NCBI GenBank assembly: GCA_036374995.1
Contig: DASUSS010000093.1
Location: forward strand, 1-64,000
Direction: 5' to 3'
DNA from: SH-MAG3 sp036374995
GTDB taxonomy: Bacteria; Gemmatimonadota; Gemmatimonadetes; Longimicrobiales; RSA9
Length of the DNA stretch: 64,000 bases
Below the pieces are notes generated by a model that made no database searches, was not told the DNA's origin, and was given only the letters and a program-made list of their open reading frames with translations. The position numbers were made by a program, and so were the translations under genes. This document shows positions 25,758-34,114 of the stretch, in pieces; the first letter of the stretch is position 1, and each line of letters starts with the position of its first letter.

Positions 25758-27071
25758 TCAGGTCTCGTCGACGGCGCGAGCGGCGCCCGCCTGCGCCGGA
25801 TTCGTGTCGGCGAACTGGCCCGTCGACGACACGCGCTCGAGGAGGGACGAGCGCTCCGTCGCGATGGCCATGAACTGGTCGCGCAGCTTCGCCGGCAGTT
25901 GCGGCGCCTTCGGCAGCTCCACCTTCATGGCATTGATGGCGCGGCCGTTCTTGCGCAGCTCGTAGTGCAGGTGCGGAGCCGTGGCGAGCCCCGTCGAACC
26001 GATGTAGCCGATGACGTCCTTCTGCTGCACCCGCGCGCCGACCCGGATCCCCTTCGCGAACCGGCTGAGGTGTGCATACCGCGTCGTGTATCCGTTCACG
26101 TGGCGCACCTCGATCATCCGGCCGTACCCGCCGTTCGTGCCCGCGAACGTTATCGTGCCGTTCGCCGTCACCTTGACGGGCGTGCCCGTCCGGCCACCGA
26201 AGTCCGTGCCCTGATGCGCGCGGTACACGCCCAGGACCGGATGGTAGCGGCGCGGATTGTATGCCGAGGTGACACGTGCGAAATCGACGGGATACCGGCT
26301 GAAGCCGTTGCGGAGCGGGCGCGCTTCCTCGTCGTAGTAGCCCGCGTGCTCCGGCACATCGAACCAGATCGCCGGATGCGACTGGGTGCGCGATACGATC
26401 TCCGCGCTGATGATCCGGATGCTGCGCGCGCTGCCGTCCGGTCGGCGCTCGCGCTCGTACACTACACGATACGAGTCGCCGATCTGGATCTCCCGCGTGA
26501 AGTCGAGGCGGTACTCGTAGATCGAGGCGAGCTCGCTGACCAGCTGCGGCCGCTCCTGCGGATTCAGCTGCGATGCCGGATCGAACACGACGGTCTGGTA
26601 CAGAGTCGGGCGGCCCGCCGCGATGACGCCGCCCGCGTAGACCGTGTCGAGCTGGATCGGCGTGATGACGATCCGGCCGTCCCAGCCGAGATCCGCCTTG
26701 ACGAGGCGGACCGTGCGATCGGCATCCAGCCGCACTTCCACCGCGCGCGGCCGGTCGTCGCGCGACCACCGACGGACGGTCACCTCCGAGCCGGGCGCGA
26801 GTCGGCGTGGATCGACGTGCTCGCGCAGACCCATCAGCAGGTCCGCCAGCTCCTGACCGCCTATGCGCGCCTGCGTGAGCACCGTCGACAGCGTCTGACC
26901 CGAGCGGAGCACGTGCGTCTCCGTCCGCTCCAGCGGCGCCGCGTACAGTACTCCCAGCCGCGGCGCGCTCGATGGGTCCGGCTCCTCGACGCGCGCGGGC
27001 ATGAGCGTCACCGCGCCGAGACTGAACGCGGCGATGAGCACCAGCGAGATGACCTTGTACGGGTTCGGCAT
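25758..27071 (-). CDS. M23-family murein endopeptidase (MepM-like)
   Basis: A peptidoglycan endopeptidase or EnvC/NlpD-like activator. The 437 residues start with one N-terminal membrane anchor or signal (KVISLVLIAAFSLGAVTL). A LysM/OapA-like N-terminal module follows (HVLRSGQTLSTVLTQA; then a second stretch with RIGDSYRVVYE-like text, as in MepM). The C-terminal LytM domain carries HQGTDFGG and HLHYELRKNG, the zinc ligands of active M23 enzymes, so it is probably catalytic. The ATG at 27071 has GAAGG 5 bases upstream; a TTG one codon earlier is unlikely. Its ribosome site falls inside a hairpin. Position right after ftsZ suggests septal wall remodelling. Confidence 0.88.
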   Translation of the reverse strand: MPNPYKVISLVLIAAFSLGAVTLMPARVEEPDPSSAPRLGVLYAAPLERTETHVLRSGQTLSTVLTQARIGGQELADLLMGLREHVDPRRLAPGSEVTVRRWSRDDRPRAVEVRLDADRTVRLVKADLGWDGRIVITPIQLDTVYAGGVIAAGRPTLYQTVVFDPASQLNPQERPQLVSELASIYEYRLDFTREIQIGDSYRVVYERERRPDGSARSIRIISAEIVSRTQSHPAIWFDVPEHAGYYDEEARPLRNGFSRYPVDFARVTSAYNPRRYHPVLGVYRAHQGTDFGGRTGTPVKVTANGTITFAGTNGGYGRMIEVRHVNGYTTRYAHLSRFAKGIRVGARVQQKDVIGYIGSTGLATAPHLHYELRKNGRAINAMKVELPKAPQLPAKLRDQFMAIATERSSLLERVSSTGQFADTNPAQAGAARAVDET

Positions 27072-27076
27072 CAAAC

Positions 27077-27100
27077 CTTCACAGAGTCGTACGTGTGAAG
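27077..27100 (-). promoter_or_regulatory. Hairpin overlapping the M23 ribosome-binding site
   Basis: In the ftsZ-M23 gap the mRNA can form CTTCACA/TGTGAAG (7 bp, 10-nt loop). The 3' arm contains most of the GAAGG Shine-Dalgarno of the M23 gene, which could lower its translation relative to ftsZ. Confidence 0.45.
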
Positions 27101-27104
27101 CTGA

Positions 27105-28325
27105 TCAGTCCATCTGACGTCGGATGAACGTCGGAATGTCGAGATCCGTCAGCTGCTGCCGCGCGATCGGCGTCTGCGGCGGCCTGGAGAACGGAAGCGC
27201 CTCGGCGTAATCGGTTCCGCGCGGCGCCGCCAGCGTCGCCGCACCGCCGCCGCTGCGGGCAAACCCGCCGTCCCCGCCGGCCGCCGCGAAGGCCGGCGCC
27301 GCGTGGGTCGAGCGCGTGCCGAAGTGCGGCCGGATCACGTTGTCGCGCACGGGCTGCTGCTCGTCCCTGTCGAGGCCCGTCGCAATCACCGTCACGCGCA
27401 CGTCAGCTTCGAGTGTGGGATCGTGCACCGCACCGAAGATGATCTCCGCGTCGTCACCGGCTGCTTCCTTAATAATGGACGAGATGGTAGTCACCTCGTC
27501 AATAGCGAGATCCATCCCGCCGGTGATGTTGATGAGCACCCCGGCAGCGCCCTGGATCGTGACGTTGTCCAGGAGCGGGCTGGAAATCGCCTCCTGCGCG
27601 GCCTCCATTGCACGGTTCTCGCCACGGCCGTAACCCGTTCCCATGATGGCAGGTCCGCGGCTCTGCATAACCGTTCTCACGTCAGCGAAATCGACGTTGA
27701 TCTCGCCCGTCACATGGATCAGATCGCTGATGCCCTGGGTCGCATGGAGGAGGACTTCATCGGCCTTTTTTAGCGCATCCCGGAAAGAAGTTCCCTTCCC
27801 GACCACGGACAGGAGTCGCTCGTTGGGCACGACGATCACGGTGTCCGCGGAGCGCTTCAGCTCGGAGAGGCCGATCTCCGCCTGCTGCATACGCTTGCGA
27901 CCCTCGAACAGGAACGGCTTGGTGACGATCCCGATCGTGAGCGCGCCCATCTCCCGCGCGATCTCCGCGATCACCGGTGCCGCGCCCGTGCCCGTGCCGC
28001 CCCCCATGCCCGCCGTGACGAACACGAGGTCGGCGCCCTCCAGGATCCGCGCGATGTCCTCACGGCTCTCCTCGATCGCCTGACGGCCGATCTCGGGCCG
28101 CGCGCCCGCGCCCAGACCGCGCGTCAGCTTCTTGCCAATCTGCACCTTGTGCTGCGACTGCGCGAGCTTCAGCGCCTGCGCGTCCGTGTTGACGCTGATG
28201 AACTCGACACCGTCGAGGTCCTCGGCGATCATGCGGTTCACCGCGTTGCCGCCGCCGCCGCCGACACCGATCACCTTCATGCGTGCGTTCTGCGCCGCAC
28301 CCTCTTCGAATTCGAAAATCATCAT
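27105..28325 (-). CDS. ftsZ: Cell division protein FtsZ
   Basis: Tubulin-like GTPase forming the division ring. The 406 residues begin with KVIGVGGGGGNAVNRM. The GTP-binding signature is GMGGGTGTGAAPVIAE, and a T7-loop region, NVDFADVR, is present. A low-complexity linker (~325-385) precedes the C-terminal peptide DIPTFIRRQMD, which recruits FtsA and other partners. Start: the first of two adjacent ATGs follows a strong GGGAGGG. Preceded by ftsA and followed by the M23 peptidase. Confidence 0.98.
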   Translation of the reverse strand: MMIFEFEEGAAQNARMKVIGVGGGGGNAVNRMIAEDLDGVEFISVNTDAQALKLAQSQHKVQIGKKLTRGLGAGARPEIGRQAIEESREDIARILEGADLVFVTAGMGGGTGTGAAPVIAEIAREMGALTIGIVTKPFLFEGRKRMQQAEIGLSELKRSADTVIVVPNERLLSVVGKGTSFRDALKKADEVLLHATQGISDLIHVTGEINVDFADVRTVMQSRGPAIMGTGYGRGENRAMEAAQEAISSPLLDNVTIQGAAGVLINITGGMDLAIDEVTTISSIIKEAAGDDAEIIFGAVHDPTLEADVRVTVIATGLDRDEQQPVRDNVIRPHFGTRSTHAAPAFAAAGGDGGFARSGGGAATLAAPRGTDYAEALPFSRPPQTPIARQQLTDLDIPTFIRRQMD

Positions 28326-28345
28326 CGTTCCCTCCCTCAGGTTAT

Positions 28346-28375
28346 CCGGTCACCGCCGCCACGCGGTGGACCGGT
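28346..28375 (-). promoter_or_regulatory. Stable stem-loop in the ftsA-ftsZ gap
   Basis: CCGGTCCACCGC and GCGGTGACCGG pair around a ~6-nt loop with a single bulge, between the ftsA stop and the ftsZ ribosome site. There is no T run, so it is not a classical terminator; it could set mRNA processing or stability, letting ftsZ be expressed above upstream genes. Confidence 0.4.
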
Positions 28376-28385
28376 ACGGCGACTG

Positions 28386-29612
28386 CTAGAAGAACTCGCG
28401 GATCCAGGCGACCATGCGGCCGACGAGACTCTCGGTAAGGCGCGCGCCGAACGCGCTCTCGCTCATCTGCTCACCGGCGAACAGCGCGAGACCGGTCGCG
28501 GTCGCGAACTGCGGCCGACGCACGGAGTCGGCAAGGCCGATCAGGCCTTCACCGGGGACGCCGACGCGGACGGGCATCCCGAACGCGTGCTGCGCGACTT
28601 CCACGGCGCCGGTCAGTGCCGCGCCGCCGCCGGTCAGGACGGCGCCCGCGCCGAGCTTGCCGAGCTCGCCGGCATTCTCCATCTCGCGCGCCACGAGCCC
28701 GAGGATCTCATCGAGCCGCTGCTCGATGATGTGCGCGATCAGCTCGCGGGCGACTTCGCGCCGCGTGCCCGGTCCCGGTCCGGGCAGCTCCACGGTCTCG
28801 CGTGGATCGACGAGCTGTGCGTAGGCGACGCCGTGCTTCTCCTTCGCCTTCTCGGCCTCGAGGTAGGTGATGCTGAGCCCCTTGGCGAGGTCGTTCGTGA
28901 CGGTGCCGCCACCCCACGGGATGGAGCAGAGGTGGCGCATCTTGCCATCGCGGAAGATCGCGAGCTCGGTCGTCGACCCGCCGAGATCGACGAGCGCGAC
29001 CCCGACATCCTTCTCGTCGGGCGTGATCGCGGCGAGCGATGTCGCGAGCGGCTCGTGCACGGTGCGCTCGATGCGGTAGCCGGCACGGCTCACCGCCTTG
29101 CGCAGATTCTGCGTCGCGGTGATCGAGCTCGTAATGATGTAGACCTCCGCCTCGAGGCGCGTACCCGCCATGCCGATCGGGTCGCGAATGCCGTGCTGGT
29201 GATCGACGATGTATTCCTGCGGCAGCACGTGCAGTACCTCGCGGTCGGCAGGCACGACGACGGCGCGCGCCACCTCCTGCACCCGCTTCACATCGGCGCT
29301 CGAGATCTCCTCACCATGCACGGCGACGACGCCGTTCGACGTGCGTGCATGGATGTACTCGCCGGCCACACCCGTGCAGACGCGTGCGATGCTGACACCG
29401 GCCATCAGCTCCGCTTCCTTCATCGCCGCACGCACGGATTCCGTCGTGCCCTCGATGTCGGTGACCACCTCGCGGCGCATCCCGACGGTCCGTGCCTGTC
29501 CGACGCCGAGGATCTTCAACCGGCGACCGCGCGCATCCGCGACCACCTCGGCGATCACCGCGCAGGTCTTCGTCGACCCGATGTCCAGTCCTGCAACCAG
29601 ATTCGGTCGCAT
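28386..29612 (-). CDS. ftsA: Cell division protein FtsA
   Basis: Actin-like ATPase that tethers FtsZ to the membrane. The 408 residues show an N-terminal ATPase motif (VAGLDIGSTKTCAVIAE), the SHS2/1C domain region, a phosphate-2 motif (VALVDLGGSTTELAIF), the adenosine motif GAVLTGGGAALTG and a C-terminal amphipathic helix (LVGRMVAWIREFF) as the membrane anchor. Lies 2 bp after ftsQ and 60 bp before ftsZ. Confidence 0.97.
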   Translation of the reverse strand: MRPNLVAGLDIGSTKTCAVIAEVVADARGRRLKILGVGQARTVGMRREVVTDIEGTTESVRAAMKEAELMAGVSIARVCTGVAGEYIHARTSNGVVAVHGEEISSADVKRVQEVARAVVVPADREVLHVLPQEYIVDHQHGIRDPIGMAGTRLEAEVYIITSSITATQNLRKAVSRAGYRIERTVHEPLATSLAAITPDEKDVGVALVDLGGSTTELAIFRDGKMRHLCSIPWGGGTVTNDLAKGLSITYLEAEKAKEKHGVAYAQLVDPRETVELPGPGPGTRREVARELIAHIIEQRLDEILGLVAREMENAGELGKLGAGAVLTGGGAALTGAVEVAQHAFGMPVRVGVPGEGLIGLADSVRRPQFATATGLALFAGEQMSESAFGARLTESLVGRMVAWIREFF

Positions 29613-29614
29613 CT

Positions 29615-30394
29615 TCAGCTCTTTCCCTTGTGCAGCGATACGACGATCTGGTCATGGAAGCGCACGTCGATCCTCTTCACGCGGGAGAGGTCCGGCTCGT
29701 CGGCGCGTGCTGCACCTGCGGCCGCCGGCGCGGCTGCGGCGAGCTCGCCGAGCGTGATGTGCAGCTCGCGCAGCCGTGCAGCCGCCGGCCGCGCGGGAAC
29801 GAGCACCTCCGCGGCACTGGCCGTGCGGAGCACGAGACGGATCGCATCGCCGTGCATGCCGATCTCGGAGATCCAGCCGATGAGGCCCGGCTCCGACCGC
29901 CCTGCGTCCGCCAGGAACCCGATGATCTCGAGGGTCTCGCGATCGACCGCGCGGCCGCTGCCGGACACGCGCGTGCGGACCGCCAGCACCGGCAGGTCCA
30001 GCGCATCGGCGGACGGATCCACCGGCAGGATGCGGCCGTTCGTTCCGATCGGCCTGAGCTCGGGCGTCCGCGCGAATGCGATCGGAACGGCCTCCGCCAC
30101 GTGCAGCACGAGAGTACCGGGCAGGCGCCGCCGGATCCGCACGTCCGCCACGAGCGGATTCGCACGCAGCCGCTCGGCCCACACCGCCGCGTCGTCGAAC
30201 ACGTTCGTCGACGGCGTGATGCCGGCCGCACGGGCCGCTGCGGCTGCCGTCAGGTGACGTCCGCCGACGAGCTCGACGCGCTGGACCCGGAACATGCCGA
30301 GCGCGCGCAGCGCCAGAGGTGCGAAGACGGCGCCGCCCACGAGCAGCAGCGCGACGGCCGCCATGAGACCGATGCGGCGGAGCGCGGTCCTCAT
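29615..30394 (-). CDS. ftsQ: Cell division protein FtsQ/DivIB
   Basis: Bitopic membrane protein of the divisome linking FtsA/Z to the septal synthase. The 259 residues have one N-terminal membrane span (MAAVALLLVGGAVFAPLAL) and a POTRA domain (~36-105; FRVQRVELVGGRHL, LVADVRIRRRLPGTLVLHV). A beta-domain follows (~110-235). The start overlaps the murC stop (ATGA). The murC-ftsQ junction lacks the murB and ddl genes often found here. Confidence 0.9.
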   Translation of the reverse strand: MRTALRRIGLMAAVALLLVGGAVFAPLALRALGMFRVQRVELVGGRHLTAAAAARAAGITPSTNVFDDAAVWAERLRANPLVADVRIRRRLPGTLVLHVAEAVPIAFARTPELRPIGTNGRILPVDPSADALDLPVLAVRTRVSGSGRAVDRETLEIIGFLADAGRSEPGLIGWISEIGMHGDAIRLVLRTASAAEVLVPARPAAARLRELHITLGELAAAAPAAAGAARADEPDLSRVKRIDVRFHDQIVVSLHKGKS

Positions 30395-31827
30395 GCGCCC
30401 GTGCCCGTGAGAGTGCCCAGGAGGTCGTGCGCCATCTCATCGATGTCGCCCGCACCCATCGCCACCAGCACGTCGTTCTCGCGCAGGTGCTCGCGCAGTG
30501 CCCGCGCCATCTCGTCGAGCGTGGGCGTATAACGCACCTGCGCGTTGCCCGTCTCCTCGACCGCACGCGTCACGAGCTCGCCGGTCACGCCGGCGATCGG
30601 CGCCTCGCGCGCCGGGTAGACATCGCTCACCCACACGACATCCGCAGCCGCCAGGACGCGTCCGAACTCGCCCGCGAGGTCGCGCGTGCGGCTGTAGAGG
30701 TGGGGCTGGAACGCGGCGATGAGACGGCGGCCGGGATACGTGTCGCGCGCAGTCGCGAGCGTCGCCGCGATCTCCGTAGGGTGGTGCGCGTAATCGTCGA
30801 TGACCGTGATGCCGCGCGCGCTGCCGAGCTCCTGGAACCGGCGGGCTACGCCGGTGAACGACAGCAGCGCGGTCTGCGCCGCATCGAACGTGGCGCCGGC
30901 GTGCCGGGCGAGCGCGAACGCGCCCAGCGCGTTGCGCACGTTGTGCAGTCCCGGCGAGCCGAGCGTGATCGTGCCCAGATGCTCACCCCGGTCTTCGATC
31001 GCGAACGTCATGCGGCGCCCCTCCTGCCGCACGTCGACGGCGCGCAGCTCGGCCGGCTCGTCCGTGCCGTACGTCATGATGCGCGCGGGTCCGCCCGCCC
31101 GGCCCCCGATGCGCCGGGCGCCGTCGTCATCGCTGCACACCGCGATGATCCCATCGGCGCGTACCTGCGCTGCAAAATCGAGGAACGCGCGCTCGACGGC
31201 TCCGAGGTCGCCGTAGATGTCGAGGTGATCCGCCTCGACGGACGTGATCACCGCAGCCGACGGCGTGAGTGTCAGGAACGAGCGGTCGTACTCATCCGCT
31301 TCGACCACGAAGATCTCGTCGCGACCGGCGTGCAGGCCGCCGCCCCACGCTGCCATCCTCCCGCCGACGAGGCCGGTCGGCTCGAGCCGGGCCGCTTCCA
31401 GGATCGCGGTCGTGGCCGCAGTCGTCGTCGTCTTGCCGTGCGTGCCCGCGACGGCGAGCACCGTTCCGCGACTCACGATCGAGGCGAGCGCCTGCGCGCG
31501 CTTCAGTACCGGAATGCCACGCTCGCGTGCGGCGGCGACCTCCGGATGCGTCGAGGGGATCGCGGACGTGATCACGAGGCCCGCGGCATCGGCCACGTGC
31601 TGCGTGTCGTGTCCGGCGAGAACGGCAACACCGTGGGAGCGCAGCGCATCCGCAACCGCGCCGGTGCGCAGATCGCAACCGGTCACGGTGCCGCCCGCGC
31701 GCGCGAGCAGCTCGGCGAGGGCCGACATGCCGGCGCCGCCGATGCCCATGAAGTGCACCGGCCCGCGCCGGGAGAGGGCGCGCAGGTCCACGTTCCGCCA
31801 CGACTCGTCGCGCCGCTCCGTCATCAT
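30391..31827 (-). CDS. murC: UDP-N-acetylmuramate--L-alanine ligase
   Basis: Adds L-Ala to UDP-MurNAc, the first stem-peptide step. The 478 residues carry the N-terminal Rossmann motif HFMGIGGAGMSALAELL, the ATP loop AGTHGKTTTTA, and VVEADEYDRSF with EADHLDIYG. A C-terminal domain has DDYAHHPTEI. Two adjacent ATGs (31827, 31824) start the gene; the first gives the 4-base overlap with murG. The upstream in-frame extension is shadow. Confidence 0.96.
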   Translation of the reverse strand: MMTERRDESWRNVDLRALSRRGPVHFMGIGGAGMSALAELLARAGGTVTGCDLRTGAVADALRSHGVAVLAGHDTQHVADAAGLVITSAIPSTHPEVAAARERGIPVLKRAQALASIVSRGTVLAVAGTHGKTTTTAATTAILEAARLEPTGLVGGRMAAWGGGLHAGRDEIFVVEADEYDRSFLTLTPSAAVITSVEADHLDIYGDLGAVERAFLDFAAQVRADGIIAVCSDDDGARRIGGRAGGPARIMTYGTDEPAELRAVDVRQEGRRMTFAIEDRGEHLGTITLGSPGLHNVRNALGAFALARHAGATFDAAQTALLSFTGVARRFQELGSARGITVIDDYAHHPTEIAATLATARDTYPGRRLIAAFQPHLYSRTRDLAGEFGRVLAAADVVWVSDVYPAREAPIAGVTGELVTRAVEETGNAQVRYTPTLDEMARALREHLRENDVLVAMGAGDIDEMAHDLLGTLTGTGA

Positions 31828-32945
31828 GCGATCAGGCGGTGGAGGTGATCGGCGATCTCGCGCGCGGCATTCGGCCGGGCGCGCTCGACCGCGGCCGACT
31901 TCATGCGCGCCAGGCGTCCGGCATCGGCCGTGAGCGACAGGATCTCCTGCCACAGCCGCGCCGGCGTCAGTTCGGTCTCGAGCAGCATCGCGGCCGCGCC
32001 CGCTTCGGCGAGGGCGCGTGCGTTGTGCGTCTGATGGTCGGCCGCAGCCGTCGGCAGCGGTACGAGCAGCATCGGGCGGCCCCACGCGAGCAGCTCGGCG
32101 GTCGCCATTGCACCGGCGCGCGACACGGCCACGTCGGTCGCAGCGAGCGCGTCGGGCATCGCCTCGATGTAGCCGACCGCGTTCACCCACTCGAGTCCGA
32201 GCGGAGCGAGCCGCGTGCGGATCGACTCGATGTGATTCGGGCCGGTGGCCCACAGGATCTCGAGCCTCGGCGGTCGCGGCGCGAAGCTGCCTGCGGCCAC
32301 GCCCTCCAGGGCGCCGAGCAGCGCTTCGTTCACGGCACGGGCGCCCTGGCTGCCACCGACGACGAGCAGCACCACGGCATCGCGCGACAGGCCGAAGCGC
32401 GCGCGCGCGCCGGCCGCATCGATCGTGACGTCCGGCGGCCGGATCGGATTGCCGAGCGAGAAGATCTCCGTGTCCCGCCCCGGCCTCAGCAGGCGGGCGG
32501 CCTCCGGGAAGCCGAGGTGGACCTGCCGCGCCCAGCGACTGAGCAGACGGGTCGTGAAGCCCGGATGCGAGTTCTGCTCCTGCACCGCGACCGGCACGGC
32601 CGTCAGTACCGCCCACATCCCCGCCGGCCCGCTCGCATACCCGCCCGTGCCCACGACCAGCGCCGGGCGCAGCCGCACGAACAGCTTCGACAACCCCGCG
32701 AACGTCCCGATGACCGCCGGCACGAGACGCCAGTTGCGCCACACGCCGTCGCGCTGAAAGCCCCGGATCGGCAGCAGCGTGTGCGCCACGCCCTGTGCCG
32801 GCAGCACGCGCGACTCCACGCCACGCTTCGCACCGACATAGTGCACGCGCACGTCCGGATCGCGCTGCTCGAGAGCGGCACCGAGCGCGAGCGCGGGATA
32901 CAGATGACCGCCCGTGCCGCCGCCCGCGAAGATGACGTTCTTCAT
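31824..32945 (-). CDS. murG: UDP-GlcNAc:undecaprenyl-PP-MurNAc-pentapeptide GlcNAc transferase
   Basis: GT28 glycosyltransferase converting lipid I to lipid II at the inner membrane face. The 373 residues contain the G-loops FAGGGTGGHLYPALAL and VGTGGYASGP, HPGFTTRLLSR, LLVVGGSQGARAVNEAL, and the donor site AGAMATAELLAWGRPMLLVP. The ATG at 32945 overlaps the ftsW stop; the longer frame upstream reads antisense-like arginine-rich text. Confidence 0.96.
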   Translation of the reverse strand: MKNVIFAGGGTGGHLYPALALGAALEQRDPDVRVHYVGAKRGVESRVLPAQGVAHTLLPIRGFQRDGVWRNWRLVPAVIGTFAGLSKLFVRLRPALVVGTGGYASGPAGMWAVLTAVPVAVQEQNSHPGFTTRLLSRWARQVHLGFPEAARLLRPGRDTEIFSLGNPIRPPDVTIDAAGARARFGLSRDAVVLLVVGGSQGARAVNEALLGALEGVAAGSFAPRPPRLEILWATGPNHIESIRTRLAPLGLEWVNAVGYIEAMPDALAATDVAVSRAGAMATAELLAWGRPMLLVPLPTAAADHQTHNARALAEAGAAAMLLETELTPARLWQEILSLTADAGRLARMKSAAVERARPNAAREIADHLHRLIA

Positions 32946-34114
32946 GCCGTCACCTCCGTTGCGCGGCGCGCGATATTGATCAGGATCCCGACTGCGGCGA
33001 GGCACACGAGCAGGCTCGTGCGACCGTACGACATGAATGGCAGCGTGACGCCGGTCGTCGGAATCAGTGCCATATTCACGAAGATGTGCAGCAGTGCCTG
33101 CACGACGATAAGATTCGTGATACCGATGGCGAGCAGGAACCCGAACGGATCCGGCGCGTGACGGGCAATGCGGAATCCGATCAGTCCGAAAGCAGTGAAC
33201 ACTGAAATCACCACGAACAACCCCAGGAAGCCCCACTCCTCGCCGATCATCGCGAAGATGAAGTCGTTGTGCGGCTCCGGCAGGTACCCGAACTTCTGCA
33301 CGCCGTGGCCGAAACCGCGACCGAAGATGCCGCCGCTGCCGATCGCGATGAGCGACTGCGTGATCTGATAGCTGACGTTGTCCGGGCTGTGCGTCGGATC
33401 GAAGAACGCCGCGAGCCGCCGCGCGCGATACGCCGCGGCGCCGATCTGGGACCAGAGCAGCGGCACGCCGACGATGGCGAGGAGGATGAAGTGGCCGATG
33501 CGTGCGCCGCCGGCGAACACGACGAGTGAGCCGAGCAGCAGCACGATGACCGCGGCGGACATGCTCGGCTGCAGGAAGATCAGCAGCACGACCACGCTCC
33601 ACACCAGCAGGAACGGGAGCAGTCCGCGGGACAGGCTGTTGAGCCGGTCCTGCTTCTTCAACGTGAGTGCCGCAGTCCAGATGATGATGCCGAGCTTGGC
33701 GAGCTCCGATGGCTGAAGTGCGACCGGGCCGACCTGGAGCCAGCGGCGGCCGCCGTTCGCGACCAGCGAATGCGAACCCGGGATCAGCGTCAGCACGAGG
33801 GCGGCGACGATGATCAGCAGGATCGGCCAGGCGAGGATGCGCAGCCGGCGGTAATCGATGTAGGCCATCACCACGAGCAGCACGAACCCCATGGCCGCGC
33901 CCGTGACCTGGCGGATCACGTAATAGTAGTCCGGCTCGCCACGCGTCTGCGCGAGCACGGAGCTCGCGCTGTAGACGGAGACGATGCCGACCGACAGCAG
34001 CATGAGCGTCAGCAGCAGCAGCGCCGGCGCTTCCCAGCCCTGCCGCAGGCGCGACGCCTCCGCCGCGCCGCTCCACTCGGCGGCGGACATCCGCATGACC
34101 GTCGCCCGGCTCAT
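32942..34114 (-). CDS. ftsW: Septal peptidoglycan polymerase FtsW (SEDS family)
   Basis: A SEDS glycosyltransferase that polymerises lipid II during division with its cognate class B PBP (ftsI in this operon). The 390 residues have about ten membrane spans starting near residue 30. Signatures include the GGRRWLQVGPVALQPSELAK region, QPSMSAAVIVL, and near the end MALIPTTGVTLPFMSYGR. The ~28-residue polar N terminus is cytoplasmic. The start at 34114 gives a 4-base overlap with murD. Confidence 0.95.
   Translation of the reverse strand: MSRATVMRMSAAEWSGAAEASRLRQGWEAPALLLLTLMLLSVGIVSVYSASSVLAQTRGEPDYYYVIRQVTGAAMGFVLLVVMAYIDYRRLRILAWPILLIIVAALVLTLIPGSHSLVANGGRRWLQVGPVALQPSELAKLGIIIWTAALTLKKQDRLNSLSRGLLPFLLVWSVVVLLIFLQPSMSAAVIVLLLGSLVVFAGGARIGHFILLAIVGVPLLWSQIGAAAYRARRLAAFFDPTHSPDNVSYQITQSLIAIGSGGIFGRGFGHGVQKFGYLPEPHNDFIFAMIGEEWGFLGLFVVISVFTAFGLIGFRIARHAPDPFGFLLAIGITNLIVVQALLHIFVNMALIPTTGVTLPFMSYGRTSLLVCLAAVGILINIARRATEVTA

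Noticed and set aside
28149..30257. 702-codon plus-strand frame over ftsA and ftsZ
   Set aside because: Wholly antisense to three recognised genes and shows no motif.
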